A DNA stretch of 64,000 bases. It comes from Capsicum annuum. Lineage: Eukaryota > Streptophyta > Magnoliopsida > Solanales > Solanaceae. The position numbers were made by a program, and so were the translations under genes. The notes beneath the pieces were generated by a model. That model was not told the origin of the DNA. It made no database searches and saw only the letters and a program-made list of their open reading frames with translations. Below, piece after piece: positions 37,446-51,950 of the stretch (its first letter is position 1; each line of letters begins with the position of its first letter). The stretch spans positions 32,105-96,104 of the forward strand of contig NW_025861010.1 of assembly GCF_002878395.1 (NCBI RefSeq), in the 5' to 3' direction.

Positions 37446-40400
37446 TCCCAGTATGGACAGTTTAATTTTTCGTGGAAATTTGGGTAGACAAACAGGCAAA
37501 ACGATGCAAACGAGGCATTTTCAGGCCAAATCGGTGTGCTATAGCCCACAGTTTTGGGGTTGGGCCTGGTGTTTGGGTTTGTTTCTGGCAGAAAATCGAT
37601 CAGGGCATGCCAGGGAGGTTGGGGATTGTCCTAAAATGGTCCTTTTAATTTTTTATGGCCATTTGGGTGGACAAACGGGTGAAACAACGCGATAGGGGAA
37701 TTTTTGGGCCAAATCGATGTGCTATAGCACACGGTTTTGGGCATGGGCCTAGGGTCCAGGCTTTTTGTTGGCTAAAAATCAACCGGGGCATGCCAGGGAG
37801 GTTGGGATCATCCTAGTGTGGTCCGTTTAATTTTCGCAGCCATTTGGGTTGATAAAGGGCGAAAGGGCACGAATGATGCATTTTCTGTTCAAATCTGTGA
37901 GCTATAGCCCATGACTTAGGGGGTGGGCTCGAGGTACGGGCGTGCTGTGGGCCAAAAATCAACTGAGGCATGCCATGGAGGTTGAGCATCATCCAAGTAC
38001 GGCCTGTTTAAGTTTTTGTGGCCCTTTGGGTAGGCAAACAAGCGAAATAGTGAGAATAGGGAATTTTCGAGCCAAATCGGTGTGCTATTGCCCACAGTTT
38101 TGAGAGTGGCTTGGGGTTCTGACATTCTGCTAGTCGAAAATACACCGGGGCGTACCATGGAGGTTGAGGATCATCCCAGAGTGGTCCGTTTAGTTTTTCA
38201 TGGCCATTTAGGTGGACAAACGGGTGAAACTACACGAATGGGGAATTTTCGGGCCAAAATGATGTGATATGACCTACAGTTTTGGGGGTGGGACAAGGGT
38301 TCGAGCGTACCGTGGGTCAAAAATCAATCGGCGCATGCGAGGAAGGTTGGTATCAATGTGTCTGTTTAATTTTTCGTAGCCATTTGGGTGGACAAACAGG
38401 CGAAATGGCATGAACGGGGGATTTTCGAGCTAAATTGATGTGCTATAGGCTATGATTTTTGGGGTGGATTCGGGGTCCGGGCGTTCTGTAATCCAAAAAT
38501 CGACCAGATCATGCCAGGGAGGTTGGGTATCTTCCAAGTATGTTCCGTTTAATTTATTGGGGCTTTGGGTGGACTAACAAGTGAATCGGCGCGAATGAGG
38601 CATTTTCGGGCAAAATTGGTGTTCTATAGCCTACGGTTTTGTGGGTGGGCCCAGGGTCCAGGCGTGATATGAGCAAAAAATTGATCAGGGTGTGCTCGGG
38701 TGGTTGGGGATCATCTTAGTGTGGTCCATTTAAATTTTTGTGGCCATTTGCCTAGACAAATGAGTAAAACAGCACAAGCGGGGCATTTTAAAGCCAAATC
38801 GGTGTGCTATAGACCACAGTTTTGGGGGTGGGCCTAGGGTCCGAGCGTGATGTGGGCTGAAAATTGATTTAGGCATGTCAGGGAGGCTGGGGTTCATCCT
38901 AGTATGGTCCGTTTAATTTCTTGTGGACAAACGGATGAATCGCATGAATGGGGCATTTTCGAGCCAAATTAGTGTGCTATAGATCATGATTACGGGGGTG
39001 GGCCCGAGGTCCGGGCGTGATATGGGCCAAAAATTTACCGGAGCATGCTAGGGAGGTTGGGGATCATCCCAGTATGGTCCGTTTAAATTTTTGTTGCCAT
39101 TTGGGTGGACAAACGAATGAAACGGCGTGAACGGGTCATTTTTGAACTAAATCGGTGTGCTATAGCCCACGATTTTGGGGCGGGCCCAAGGTCCATGCGC
39201 GCTGTGGGACAAAAATTGATGAGGCATGCCATAGAGGTTGGGAATCATCCTAGTATGCTCCGTTTAATTTTTTGCGGCTATTTTGGTGGACAAACGGGTG
39301 AAACAACGTAAATAAGGCATTTTCAAGCCAAATCGGTGTGCTATAGCCCACGGTTTTGGGGGTGGGCTCGGGGTCCAGGTTTACTGTGGCCAAAAATCAT
39401 CTGTGGCATTCCAGGGTGGTTGGGGATCATGCCAGTGTGGTCCGTTTAAATTTTTGTGGCCATTTGTCTGGACAAACTGGCAAAACGGCGCGAATAGGGC
39501 ATTTTCGGGGTAAATTGGTATGCTATAGCCCATGGTTTGGGGGGTAGGCCCGGGGTCCGGGCATGCTGTGGGCCAAAAATCGACTGGGGTATGCCGAGGA
39601 TGTTGGGGATCATCCAAGTGTGGTCCATTTAATTTTTTGTGACCATTTGGGTGGAGAAATGGGTAAAACGGCGCGAACGAGGCATTTTTGTGCTAAATAG
39701 ATGTTCTATAGCCCACCATTTTAGGGGTGGGCCAAAATTTTAAACATACTGTGGGCCGTAAATTAATTGGGCCTGCCAGGGAGGTTGGGGATGGTCCCAA
39801 TGTGGTCCATTTAATTTTTCATGGTCTTTTGAGTGGACAAACGGGCGAAACGATGGGAATGGGAATTTTTTGGGCTAAATTGGTGTGCTATAGCCCACGA
39901 TTTTAGGGGTGGGCGCGGGGTCCGAATGTGTTGTAGGCAAAAAATTGACCAGGGCATGCCAGGGAGGTTCGAAATTGTCCCAGTATAGTCCGCTTAATTT
40001 TTTGTGGCCATTTCGGTGGACAAACGGGCAAAACGGGGCAAACGGGGCATTTTTGGGCTAAATCGGTGTGCTATAATCCACAGTTTTGGGGGTGAGCTCG
40101 GGTCCGGGTGTGCTGTGGGTTGAAAATTGACTAGGGTATGCCAGGGAGGTTGGGGATTATCCCAGTGTAGTCCGTTTAATTTTTTGTGTATATTTGGGTG
40201 GACAAACGGGCGAAATGGCGTGAATGAGGTATTTTTGGGCCAAATCAGTACGCTATAGGCCATGGTTTTGGGGGTTGTCCCGGGGTCCAAGCGTGCTGTG
40301 GGCCAAAAATCAATCGGCGCATTCCAGTGAGGTTAGGGATCATCCCATTATGGTCTATTTAATTTTTTGTGGCCATTTGGGTGGACAAACGGGCGAAACT

Positions 40401-42360
40401 ACACGAATGGGATATTTTTGGGCCAAATTGGTGTGTTGTAGCAAACAGTTTTAGGGGTGGGCCAAGGGTCCGAGTGTGCTGTGGGCCAAAAATTGATTAG
40501 GGCGTGCCAAGATGGTTGAGGATCATCCTAGTGTGGTTCGTTTAATTTTTTGTGGCCATTTAGGTGGATAAACGGGTAAAACTACGCGAACGTTGCATTT
40601 TTGGGCTAATCGGTGTGTTATAGCCTATAGTTTCAGGGGTGGACCTAGGGTCTGGGGTGCTGTGGGCCGAAAATCAATCAGGGCATGCCAGGGAGGTTGG
40701 GGATCATCCAGTGTAGTTCATTTAAATTTTCGTGGCTATTTAGGTGGACAAATGGGTGAAACGATTTGAACGGGGTATTTTCGAGAATAATCAGTGCTCT
40801 ATCGCCCATGGTTTTAGGGGTGGGCCCGGGATCCTGGCTTACTGTGGGCTAAAAATTGATCGAGTCATGCCAGGGAGGTTGGGGATCATCCTAATATGGT
40901 CCATTTAATTTTTTGTTGTCATTTTAGTGGACAAACGGGAAAAATGGCGCGAACGGGGCATTTTTAGGCTAAATCGATGTGCTATAGCCCACAGTTTTGG
41001 GGATATATCTGGGGTTCGGGCATGCCGTGGGCCAAAAATCAACCAAGGCATTCTAGGGAGGTAGGGGATCATCCAAGTATTATGGTCCATTTAAATTTTT
41101 GTGTCCATTTGGGTGGATAAATGGGCGAAAAGGTGCGAACGAGACCTTTTTGGGCCAAATCGGTGTGTTATAGCCCACGGTATTAGGGGTGGGCTCGGGG
41201 TTCGGGCGTACTATGGGTCGAAAATTGATCGGGGTATGCCAGGGAAGTTGGGGATCATCTCAGTGTTGTCCGTTGAGTTTTTTGTGGCCATTTTGGTGTA
41301 CAAACGGGCAAAAAAGCTTGAATGGGGTATTTTTAGGCCAAATCGGTGTTCTATAGCTTACGATTTCAGAGGTGGACCTGGGGTTCGGGCGTCCTGCGGG
41401 CCAAAAATCGATCAGGGCATGCCAGAAAGGTTGGGGATCATCCTAATATGGTCCGTTTAAATTTTCGTGGATATTTTGGTGGTCAAATGAGTGAAACGGC
41501 ACAAACGGGGCATTTTAAGGCCAAATCAATGTGCTATAGCCCATGCTTTTGGGGTGGGCCTAGGGTCTGGGCATGTAATAGGCCAAAAATCAATCGGTGC
41601 ATGGCAGGAAGGTTGGGTACGTCCCAGTGTGGTTTGTTTAAATTTTCATGGCCATTTGGGTGGATAAATGGGCAAAACAGCGCGAACAGGGCATTTTCGA
41701 GAAAAATCAGTGTGCTATAGCCCACCATTTTGGGGGTGGGCTCGAGGTTTGGGAATGTCGTAGGACGTAAATCAATCGAGGTGTGCTAGGGAGATTGGGG
41801 ATCATCCCAGTGTGATCCGTTTATATTTTTGTGGCCTTTTGGGTGGACAAACGGGCAAAATTAAGCGAACGAGGCATTTTTGGTCCAAATCGATGTGCTA
41901 TAGCCTACGATTTTGGGGGTAGGCCTGGGGTTCGGGCGTGCTGCAGGCTGAAAATTGACCGAAACGTGCTAGGGAGGTTGGAGATCATCCTACTGTGGTC
42001 CGTTTAATTTTTCATGGCCATTTGGATGGACAAACTTTGAAACTACACGAAGGGGATATTTTTTGGCCAAATCGGTGTGCTATAGCCAACGATTTAGGGT
42101 GTGGGCTAGGGGTCTGGGTGTGCTGATGGCCGAAAATCGATTGAGGTATGACATGAAGGTTGGAGATTTTCCCAGTATGGTTTTTTAAATTTTTTCATGG
42201 CCATTTGGATGGACGAACTAGCTAAACGGCGTGAACGGGGCATTTTCGGGCCAAATTGATGTGCTCTAGCCCTCGGTTTTGGGGTGCCCCCAGGGTCTAG
42301 GAATGTTGTGGGCCAAAAACTGACTGGGGCATGCCAGGGAAGTTGGGGATCATCCCAGTA
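37446..42360 (+). repeat. Type II HOR, copy 1 (28 monomers B to B)
   Basis: It runs from B at 37539 to the monomer before GTGTGCATAGCC at 42444. In place of the 137-bp fusion it has full monomers at 39705, 39887, 40070, 40252, 40435 and 40617. It also keeps three monomers (41167, 41350, 41533) that the next HOR lacks. Small private losses include about 13 bp at 38930. It is the longest HOR form seen here. It holds no gene. Confidence 0.75.
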
Positions 42361-45300
42361 TGGTCATTTTAATTTTTTGTGGCCATTTGGGTGGAGAAAT
42401 AGGCGAAACGGCGTAAATGGGGCATTTTGGGCAAAATCAGTGTGCATAGCCTACTGTTTTGGGGGTGGGCTAGGGGTCCGTGCGTGATGTTGGCCAAAAA
42501 TAGATCGGAGCATGCTAGGGAGGTTGGGATTATCCCAGTGTGGTCCGTTTAAATTATCGTGGAAATTTGGGTGGACAAACAGGTGAAACGATGCAAACAG
42601 GGCATTTTAATGCCAAATTGGTGTGCTATAGCCCACAGTTTTGGGGGTGGGCCTGGTGTCTGGGTGTGCTGCTGGCAGAAAATCAATCGAGGCATGCCTG
42701 GGAGGTTGGAGATCATCCAAGTATGGTCCTTTTAATTTTCATGTCCATTTGGGTGGACAAACAGGTGAAACTGTGCGTGATAGGGGCATTTTTTGGCTAA
42801 ATTGGTGTGCTATAGCACACGGTTTTGGGCGTGGGCCTAGGGTCTAGGCTTTTTGTTGGCTAAAAATTGATCGGCGCATGTCAAGGAGGTTGGGGATCAT
42901 CCCAGTATGGTCCGTTTAATTTTTTGTAGCCATTTGGGTGGACAAACAGGAGAAAGAGCACGAACGGGGCATTTTATGTTCAAATTAGTGTGCTATAGCC
43001 CATGATTTAGGGGGTGGGCCTGGGTTACGGGCGTGATGTGTGCCAAAAATCAATCGAGGCATGCCAGGGAGGTTGAGGATCATCCAAGTGTGGTCTGTTT
43101 AAGTTTTCGTGGCCCTTTGGGTAGACAAACGAGCGAAACAGCGCGAATGGGGCATTTTTGTGCCAAATTGGTGTGCTATTGCCCACAGTTTCGAGAGTGG
43201 CTCGGGGTTCGAGCATTCTACCAACCAAAAATACACCGGGGCATGCCAGGGAGGTTGAGGATCATCCCAGTGTGGTCCATTTAATTTTTCGTAGCCATTT
43301 GGATGGACAAACAGGCGAAATGGCATGAACGAGGCATTTTCGGGCTAAATTGATGTGCTATAGGCTATGATTTTGGGGGTGGGTTTGGGTTCCGGGCGTT
43401 CTGTAATCCAAAAATCAACCAAAGCATGCCAAGTAGGTTGGAGATCTTCCAATTATGGTCCGTTTAATTTTTTGTGGCTTTAGGTGGACAAATGGGCGAC
43501 ACGGCGCGAATGAGGCATTTTTGGGCAAAATTGGTGTGCTATAGCCTACGGTTTTACGGGTGGGCCCAGGGTCCCGGCATACTGTGGGTAAGAAATTGAT
43601 CGGGGCATGCTCGGGAGGTTGGGGATCATATCAGTGTGGTCCATTTAAATTTTTGTGGCTACTGCGAAACAGCGCGAGCGGGCATTTTAAAGCCAAATCG
43701 GTGTGCTATAGCCCACGGTTTTGGGGGTGGATCTAGGTTCCGAGCGTTCTGTGGGCTGAAAATTGATTGAGGCATGTCATGGAGGTTGGGGATCATCCTA
43801 GTATGGTCCGTTTAATTTTTTGTGGCCATTTTTATGGAAAAACGGGCGAAACGGCGTGAATGGGGCATTTTTGAGCCAAATCAGTGTACTATAACTCATG
43901 GTTACGGGGGTGGGCCCGGGTTCCAGGCGTGATAACGGGGCATGCTAGGGAGGTTGGGAATTATTTTAGTATGGTCCGTTTAATTTTTGTGGCCATTTGG
44001 GTGGACAAACGGGCGAAACGACACGAACGGGGCATTTTTGAACCAAATCAGTGTGCTATAGCCCATGATTTTCGGGGTGGGCCTGAGGTCCGTGCGTGGT
44101 GTGGGCCAAAAATTGATCAAGGCATGCCATGGAGGTTGGGGATCATTCTACTATGCTCCGTCTAATTTTTTGCGGCTATTTTGGTGGACAAACGGGCGAA
44201 ACGACGTAAATGGGGCAATTTCGGGGCTTGTTGTGGCCAAAAATCATCTGGGGCATTCCAGGGAGGTTGGGAATCATGCCAGTGTGGTCTATTTAAATTT
44301 TTGTGGCTATTTGTGTGGACTTACGGACAAAACGGCGCGAATGGGGCATTTTTAGTGCAAATTGGTGTGCTATAGCCCATGGTTTGGGGGGTAGGCCCAG
44401 GATCCGGGTGTGCTATGGGTAAAAAATCGACCGGGGTATGCCAAGGATGTTGGGGATCATCCATGTGTGGTCCATTTAATTTTTTGTGGCCATTTGGGTG
44501 AACAAATGGGTAAAACGGCGTGAACGAGGCATTTTTATGCCAAATCGATGTGCTATAACCCACGATTTTGGGGGTGGGCCCGGATTCTAAATATGCTATG
44601 GGATGAAAATTAACCAGGGCCTGCCAGAGAGGTTAGGGATGGTCCCAGTGTGGTACATTTAATTTTTCATGGCCATTTGAGTGGACAAACGGGTGAAACG
44701 ATGAGAACGGGATGTTTTTGGGCTATATTGGTGTGCTATAGCCCACGATTTTGGGGGTGGCCCAGCGTTTGGACGTGCTGTGGGCCAAAAATTGACCAGG
44801 GCATTCCAGGGAGGTTGGGAATTGTCCCAGTATAGTCCGTTTAATTTTTTGTGGCCATTTGGGTGGACAAACGGGCAAAACGGCACGAACGGGGCATTTT
44901 CGGGCTAAATCGGTGTGCTATAGCCCACAGTTTTGGGGGTGAGCCCGGGTGTGGGTGTGCTGTGGGCTGAAAATTTACTGGGGCATGCCAGGGAGGTTGG
45001 GGATCATATCAGTATAGTCTGTTTAATTTTTCGTGTATAATTGGGTGGACAAACGGGCGAAACGGCGTGAACGAGGAATTTTTAGGCCAAATCAGTATGC
45101 TCTAGGCCATGGTTTTGGGGGTTGGCCCGGGGTCCAAGCGTGCTATGGGCCAAAAATCGATCGGCACATTCCAGGGAGGTTAGGATCATTCTAGTGTGGT
45201 TCGTTTAATTTTTTATGGCCATTTGGGTGGACAAACGGGCAAAACTACGTGAACGGAGTATTTTCGGGCCAAATTATTGTGCTATAACCTATGGTTTTGG

Positions 45301-47030
45301 GTGTGGGCCCAGGGTTAGGGCATGTTGTAGGCTTAAAATTGACCGGGGCATGCTAAGGAGGTTGGGGATCGTCCCAGTGTGGTCCGTTTAATTTTTCGTG
45401 GCTATTTGGGTGGACAAACAGGTGAAATAGCACAAACGAGGCATTTTCCGGCCAAATCAGTGTGTTATAGCCTATGGTTTCAGGTGTGGGTCTAGGTTCT
45501 GGGCGTGCTGTGGGCCAAAAATTGACTAGGGCGTTCCAGGTAGGTTAGCGATCATCCCAGTATGGTCCATTTAATTTTTTGTGGCCATTTGGGTGGACAA
45601 ACGGACAAAAATGCGCGAACGGGACATTTTCGGGCCAAATTGGTGTGCTGTAGCCAACAGTTTTAGGGGTGGGCCAGGGGTCCGAGCGTGCTGTGGGCTG
45701 AAAATCAACTGGGGCATGCTAAGGAGGTTGGGGATTATCCTAGTGTGGTTCGTTTAATTTTGTGGCTATTTAGGTGGACAAACGGGTAAAACTACGCGAA
45801 CGGTATATTTTCGAGCCAATCAGTGTGTTATAGCCTACGATTTTGGGGGTGGACCCAGGGTCCGGGCGTGCTGTGGGCCAAAAATTAACTGGGGTATGCC
45901 AGGGAGGTTGGGGATCGTCCCAGTGTAGTTCATTTAAATTTTCGTGGCCATTTGGGTGGACACACGGGTGAAATGGTGTGAACAGGGCATTTTCGAGAAT
46001 AATCAGTGTGCTATTGCCCTTGGTTTTGGGGGTGGGCCTGGGGTCCTGTCTTTTTGTGGGCCAAAAAAATTAATCGAGGTGTGCGAGGGAGGTTGGGGAT
46101 CATCCTAGTATGGTCCATTTAATTTTTTATTGCCATTTTGGTGGACAAACGAGCAAAACGGCACGAACGAGGCATTTTAAGGCCAAATCGATGTGCTATA
46201 ACCTATAGTTTCGGGGATAGGCCCAGGGTTCGGGTATACTGGGGGCCAAAAATCAATCGAGGCGTTCTATGGAGGCAGTGGATCGTCCATGTATGGTCTA
46301 TTTAAATTTTGTGGCCATTTAGGTGGACAAACGGGTGAAACGGTGCGAACAGGGCATTTTTAGGCAAAATCGGTGTGTTGTATCCCATTGTTTCGGGGGT
46401 GGGCCTGAGGATCAGGTGTGCCATGGGACGAAAATCAATTGGGGCATGCTAGGGAGATTGGGGATCATCCCAGTGTGATCCGTTTATATTTTCGTGGCCT
46501 ATTGGGTGGACAAACGGGCGAAATAAAGCGAACGATGCATTTTCGATCCAAATAGGTGTGCTATAGCCCACGATTTTAGGGGTGGGCTGGGGTCCGGGCA
46601 TGCTGCGGGCTGAAAATCGACCGAAGCGTGCCAGGGAGATTGGGCATCATCCCAGTATGGTCCGTTTAATTTTTCATGGCCATTTGGGTGGACAAACAGT
46701 CAAAACTGCACGAATGGGGTATTTTTGGGCCAAATTGGTGTGCTATAGCTAGCGATTTAGGGGGTGGGTCAGGGGTCCGGGTGTGCTGATGTTTGAAAAT
46801 CGATTGAGGTATGCCATGAAGGTTAGATATTTTCCCTGTATGGTTCATTTAATTTTTCATGGCCATTTGGGTGGAAAAACTGGCAAAACGGTGCGAATGG
46901 GGCATTTTTGGGCCAATCGATGTGCTATAGCCCACGGTTTTGGGGTGGGCCCAGTTTTTGGGGTTATTGTGGGCCAAAAATTGATCGAGTCTTGCCAGGG
47001 AGGTTGGGGATCATCCCATTATGGTCAATT
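42361..47030 (+). repeat. Type II HOR, copy 2 (26 monomers, 4.66 kb)
   Basis: It runs from GTGTGCATAGCC at 42444 and B at 42625 to the monomer at 46924. Compared with 37446-42360 it gains two monomers (45281 and 45464). It loses the CTATGACC monomer after 43175 and the three monomers equivalent to 41167, 41350 and 41533 between 46195 and 46377. Private losses are about 17 bp near 43662 (GGCTACTGCGAAAC), about 16 bp near 43932 (GTGATAACGGGGC) and about 52 bp near 44222 (GGCAATTTCGGGGCTTG). It holds no gene. Confidence 0.75.
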
Positions 47031-50000
47031 TAATTTTTCATAGCTATTTGGGTGGACAAACAGGCATAACAGCGTAAATGGGGCATTTTTGGGCAAAATC
47101 GGTGTGCATAGCCTACGGTCTTGGGGGTAGGCCCGGGGCCCGTGTGTGATGTTGGCCAAAAATTGATCGGGGCATACCAGGGAGGTTGGGGATTATCCCA
47201 GTATGGTTTGTTTAAATTTTCATGAAAATTTGGATGGACAAACAGGCGAAACGATGCAAACGGGGCATTTTTAGGCCAAATTGGTGTGTTATAGCCCACA
47301 ATTTTAGGGTGGGCCTTGTGTTTGGGTGTGCTGCTGGTAAAAAATCAATCGGGGCATGCCAGGGAGGTTGGGGATCGTCCCAGTATGGTCCTTTTAATTT
47401 TCATGGCCATTTGGGTGGACAAACGGGTGAAACAGCGCGATAGGGGGATTTTTGGGCCAAATCGGTGTGCTATAGCACACGGTTTCGGGCGTGGGCCTAG
47501 GGTCTGGGATTTTTGTTGGCTAAAAATCAACGAAGGAGTGTTAGGGAGAATGGAGCATTTTCTGTTCAAATCAGTGTGCTATAGCCTATGATTTAGGGGG
47601 TGGGATCGGGGTCGGGGCGTGTTGTGGGCGAAAAATCAACCGAGGCATGCCAGGAAGGTTGGTGATCATCCAGGTATGGTTTGTCTAAGTTTTTGTGGCC
47701 CTTTGGGTTGAAAAACGGGCAAAACAGCGTGAATGGGGCATTTTCGGGCCAAATCGGTGTGCTATTGCCCACGATTTTAGGAGTGGGCTCGGGGTTCGGG
47801 CATTCTGCTAGCCAAAAATAAATCAGGGCATACCAGGTGGGTTGAGGAACATCCCAGTGTGGTCCATTTAATTTTTCCTGGACAAATGGGCGTAACGGCG
47901 TGAATGGGGCATTTTCGGGCTAAATCGATGTGCTATAGGCTATGATTTTGGGGGTGAATCCGGGGTCCGGGCGTTCGGTAGGCTAAAAATCGACCAGAGC
48001 ATGCCAGGGAGGTTGGGGATCTTTCAAGTATGATTCATTCAATTTTTTGTGGCTATTTGGGTGGACAAACGGGCGAAACGGCATGAACGGGCATTTTCAG
48101 GCAAAATAGGTGTGCTATAGCCCGCAGTTTTGCGGGTGGCCCCAAGGTCCAGGCGTGCTGTGGGCAAAAAATCAATCGGGGCGTGCTAGGAAGGTTTGGG
48201 ATCATCTCAGTGTGGTCCATTTAAATTTTTGTGGCCATTTGGGTGGACAAACGGACGAAACGGCGTGAGAACGACATTTTGTAGCCAAATCGGCGTGCTA
48301 TAGTCCACAGTTTTGAGGGTGGGCCTAGGGTCCGAGCATGCTACAGGCCAAAAATTGACCGAGGCATGTCAGGAGGTTAGGGATCATCCTAGTATGGTTT
48401 GTTTAATTTTTTCTGGCTATTTTTGTGGACAAACGGGTGAAACAGCGCGAATGGGGCATTTTCGAGCCAAATCAGTGTGCTATAGCTCACGGTTACAGGG
48501 GTGGGCCTTGAGTCCGAGCGTGGTATAGGCCAAAAATTCATCGAGGCATGCTTGAGAGGTTGGGGATCATCCCAGTATGGTCCGTTTACATTTTTGTGGC
48601 CATTTGGGTGGACAAACTGACAAAACGGCGCGAACGGGGCTTTTTTGAACCAAATCGGTGTGCTATAGCCCACAGTTTTGGGGGTGCGCCCGAGGTCCGT
48701 GTGCGTTGTGGGCCAAAAATTTATCGAGGCATGCCATGGAGATTGGGGATTATCCTAGTATGCTCCGTTTAATTTTTTATGGCCATTTTGGTGGACAAAC
48801 GGGCGAAACAATGTAAATGGGGCATTTTCAAGCCAAATCGGTGTGCTATAGCCGAAGGTTTTGGGGGTGGGACCGGGTTCCAAGCTTGTTGTGGTCAAAA
48901 ATTATCAGGGGCTTTCCAGGGAGGTTGGGGATCATGCTAGTATGATCCATTTAAATTTTTGTGGCCATTTGTGTGGACAAACTGGCAAAACGGCGCGAAT
49001 GGGGCATTTCCGAGCGTGCTGTGGGCCGAAAATCAATCGGGGTATGCCGAGGATGTTCGGGATCTTCCAAGTGTGGTCCATTTAATTTTTTGTGGCCATT
49101 TGGGTGGAGAAACAGGTAAAACGACGCGAACGAGACATTTTTGTGCCAAATCGATGTGCTATAGCCCATGATTTCAGTGGTGGGCCCGGATTCTAAACAT
49201 ACTGTGGGCCAAAAATTAATCGAGGCCTTCCAGGGAGGTTGGGGATGGTTCCAGTGTGGTCCATTTAATTTTTCATGGCCATTTGAGTGGAGAAACGGGC
49301 GAAACGATGCAAATGAAACATTTTTAGACTAAATTGGTGTGCTATAGCCCATGATTTTGAAGGTGGGCTCGATGTCTGGACGTGTTGTGGGCCAAAAATT
49401 GACTAGGGCATGCCAGGGAGATTGGGAATTGTCCTAGTCTAGTCCGTTTAATTTTTTGTGGCTATTTGGGTGGACAAACGGGCAAAACGGCACGAAAGAA
49501 GCATTTTCGGGTTAAATCGGTGTGCTATAGCCCACAGTTTTAAGGGTGAGCCCGGGTCCGGGTGTGCTGTGGGATCAAAATTGACTGGGGTATGCCAGGG
49601 AGGTTGGGGATCATCCCAGTGTAGTCCGTTTAATTTTTCATGTATATTTGGGTGGACAAACGGGCGAAACGTCGTGAACGAGGAATTTTTTGGCCAAATC
49701 ATATGCTATAAGCCATGGTTTTGGGGGTTCGCCCGGGGTCCAAGCGTGTTGTGGGCCAAAAATTGATCGGCATATTCCAGGGAGGTGAGGGATCATTCCA
49801 GTGTGGTTTGTTGAATTTTTTGTAGCCATTTGGATGGAAAAGCGGGCAAAAGTGCGTGAACAGGGTATTTTCGGGCCAAATTATTGTGCTATAACATATG
49901 GTTTTGGGTGTGAGCCCAGGGTTAGGGCGTGTTGTAGGATTAAAATTGACCGGGGCATGCTAGGGAGGTTGGGGATCGTCCCAGTGTGTTTTCGTGACCA

Positions 50001-51950
50001 TTTGGGTGGACAAACGGGTGAAATAGCACAAAGGAGGCATTTTTCGACCAAATTAGTGTGCTATAGCCTATGGTTTTGGGTGAGGGCCTGGGTTCTGGGC
50101 GTGCTGTGGGCCAAAAATTTACTGGGGCATGTTAGGGTGGTTAAGGATCATCCCAGTGTGGTCCATTTAATTTTTTATGGCCATTTCGATGGACAAACGG
50201 GTGAAACTACGTGAACAAGATATTTTCGGGCCAAATTGGTGTGCTGTAGCCAACAGTTTTAGGGGTGGGCCAGGGGTCCGAGTGTGTTCTGGGTCAAAAA
50301 TCAACTGGGGTATGCCAGGGAGGTTGGGGATCATCTTAGTGTGGTTCGTTTAATTTTTTGTGGCTATTTAGGAGGGCAAACCGGTAAAACTACGCGAACG
50401 GAGCATTTTCTGGCCAAATCGGTGTGTTATAGCCTATGGTTTCAAGGGTGGACCCAGGGTCCGAGCATGCTGTGGTCCGAAAATCAACTGGAGTATGCCA
50501 GGGAGGTTGGGGATCATCCCAGTGTAGTTTATTTAAATTTTAGTGGCCATTTGGGTGGACAAACGGGTCAAATAGTGTGAACTGGTATTTTCAAGAATAA
50601 TCGGTGTGCTATCGCCCACAGTTTTGGGGGTGGGCCTGGGGGCCTGGTTTACTGTGGTACAAAAATTGATCAAGGCATGCCAGGGAGGTTGGGATCATCC
50701 TAGTATGGTCCATTTAATTTTTTGTTGCCATTTTGGTGGACAAACGGGCAAAACGGCGCAAACGTGGCATTTTTAGGCCAAATCGATGTGCTATAGCCCA
50801 CATTTTTGGGGATAGGCCCGGGGTTCGGGCATGCTGTGGGACAAAAATCAACTGAGGCATTCTAGGGAGGAAGGGGATCATCCAAGTATGGTCCATTTAA
50901 ATTTTTGTGACCATTTTAGTGTACAAACGGGTGACTGGCATGAACGAGGCATTTTTGGGGCAAATCAGTGTGTTATAGCACATGGTATTGGGGTGGGCTC
51001 AGTGTTCGGGCGTACTGTGGGCAAAAAATTGATCGGGGTATGCCAGGGAAGTTGGGGATCATCCCAGTGTGGTCCGTTTATTTTTTTGTGGCCATTTTGG
51101 TAGACAAAAGTGCAAACGGCACGAATAGGGTATTTTCAGGTTAAATCGGTGTGCTATAGCCCATGGTTTTGTAGGTGGGCCCAGGGTTTGGGCGTGTTGT
51201 CAGCTGAAAATCAAAAGAGGAATTTTTGGTCCAAATCGGTGTGCTATAGCCCACGATTTTGGGGGTGGGCCTAGGGTCCGGGCGTGCTGCAGGCTGAAAA
51301 TTAACTGAAGCATGCCAGGGAGGTTGGGGATCATCCCAGTGTGGTCCGTTTAATTTTCCGTGGCCATTTTGGTGGACAAACAGTCAAAACTGCACGAACG
51401 GGGTATTTTGGGGCCAAATCGGTGTGCTATAGCCAATGACTTAGGGGGTGGGTCAGGGGTCTGAGTGTGATGATAGCTGAAAATCGATCGAGGTATGCCA
51501 TGAAGGTTGGAGATTTTCCCAGCATGGTTCATTTAATTTTTCATAGCCATTTGGGTGGACAAACAGTCGAAACGGCACGAATGAAGTATTTTTGGGCCAA
51601 ATCGGTGTGCTATAGCTCACGGTTTTAGGGTGGGCCCAGGGTCTGGGCATATTGTGGGCTAAAAATTGATTGGGGCATGCCAGGGAGGTTAGGGATCGTC
51701 CAATTGTGGTCTGTTTAAGTTTTCATGGCCCTTTGGGTATACAAATGGGCGAAACGTCGCGAATGAGGCATTTTCGGGCTAAATCGGTGCGCTATTGCCC
51801 ATGGTTTCGAGAGTGGGCTTGGGGTTCAGGCATTCTGCTAGCCGAAAATAGACTGGGGTGTGCCAGGGGGTTAAGGATCATACCAATGTGGTCCGTTTAT
51901 TTTTTTCTTACCATTTGGGTGGAAAAACGGGTGAAACTGTGCTAACGGAG
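47031..51950 (+). repeat. Type II HOR, copy 3, rearranged
   Basis: GTGTGCATAGCC at 47106 and B at 47288 open the unit, and the next GTGTGCATAACC is at 52023. It has the seven-interval form of the variable region (49159-50426). Private damage is extensive: about 73 bp lost near 47548, the CTATGACC monomer lost near 47880, about 52 bp lost near 49010 (GGGGCATTTCCGAGCGTGC), about 12 bp near 49990, and about 93 bp near 51211 (CTGAAAATCAAAAGAGG). After 51609 it jumps to a CCCTTTGGGTATAC monomer (51791) without a B monomer. It holds no gene. Confidence 0.75.
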
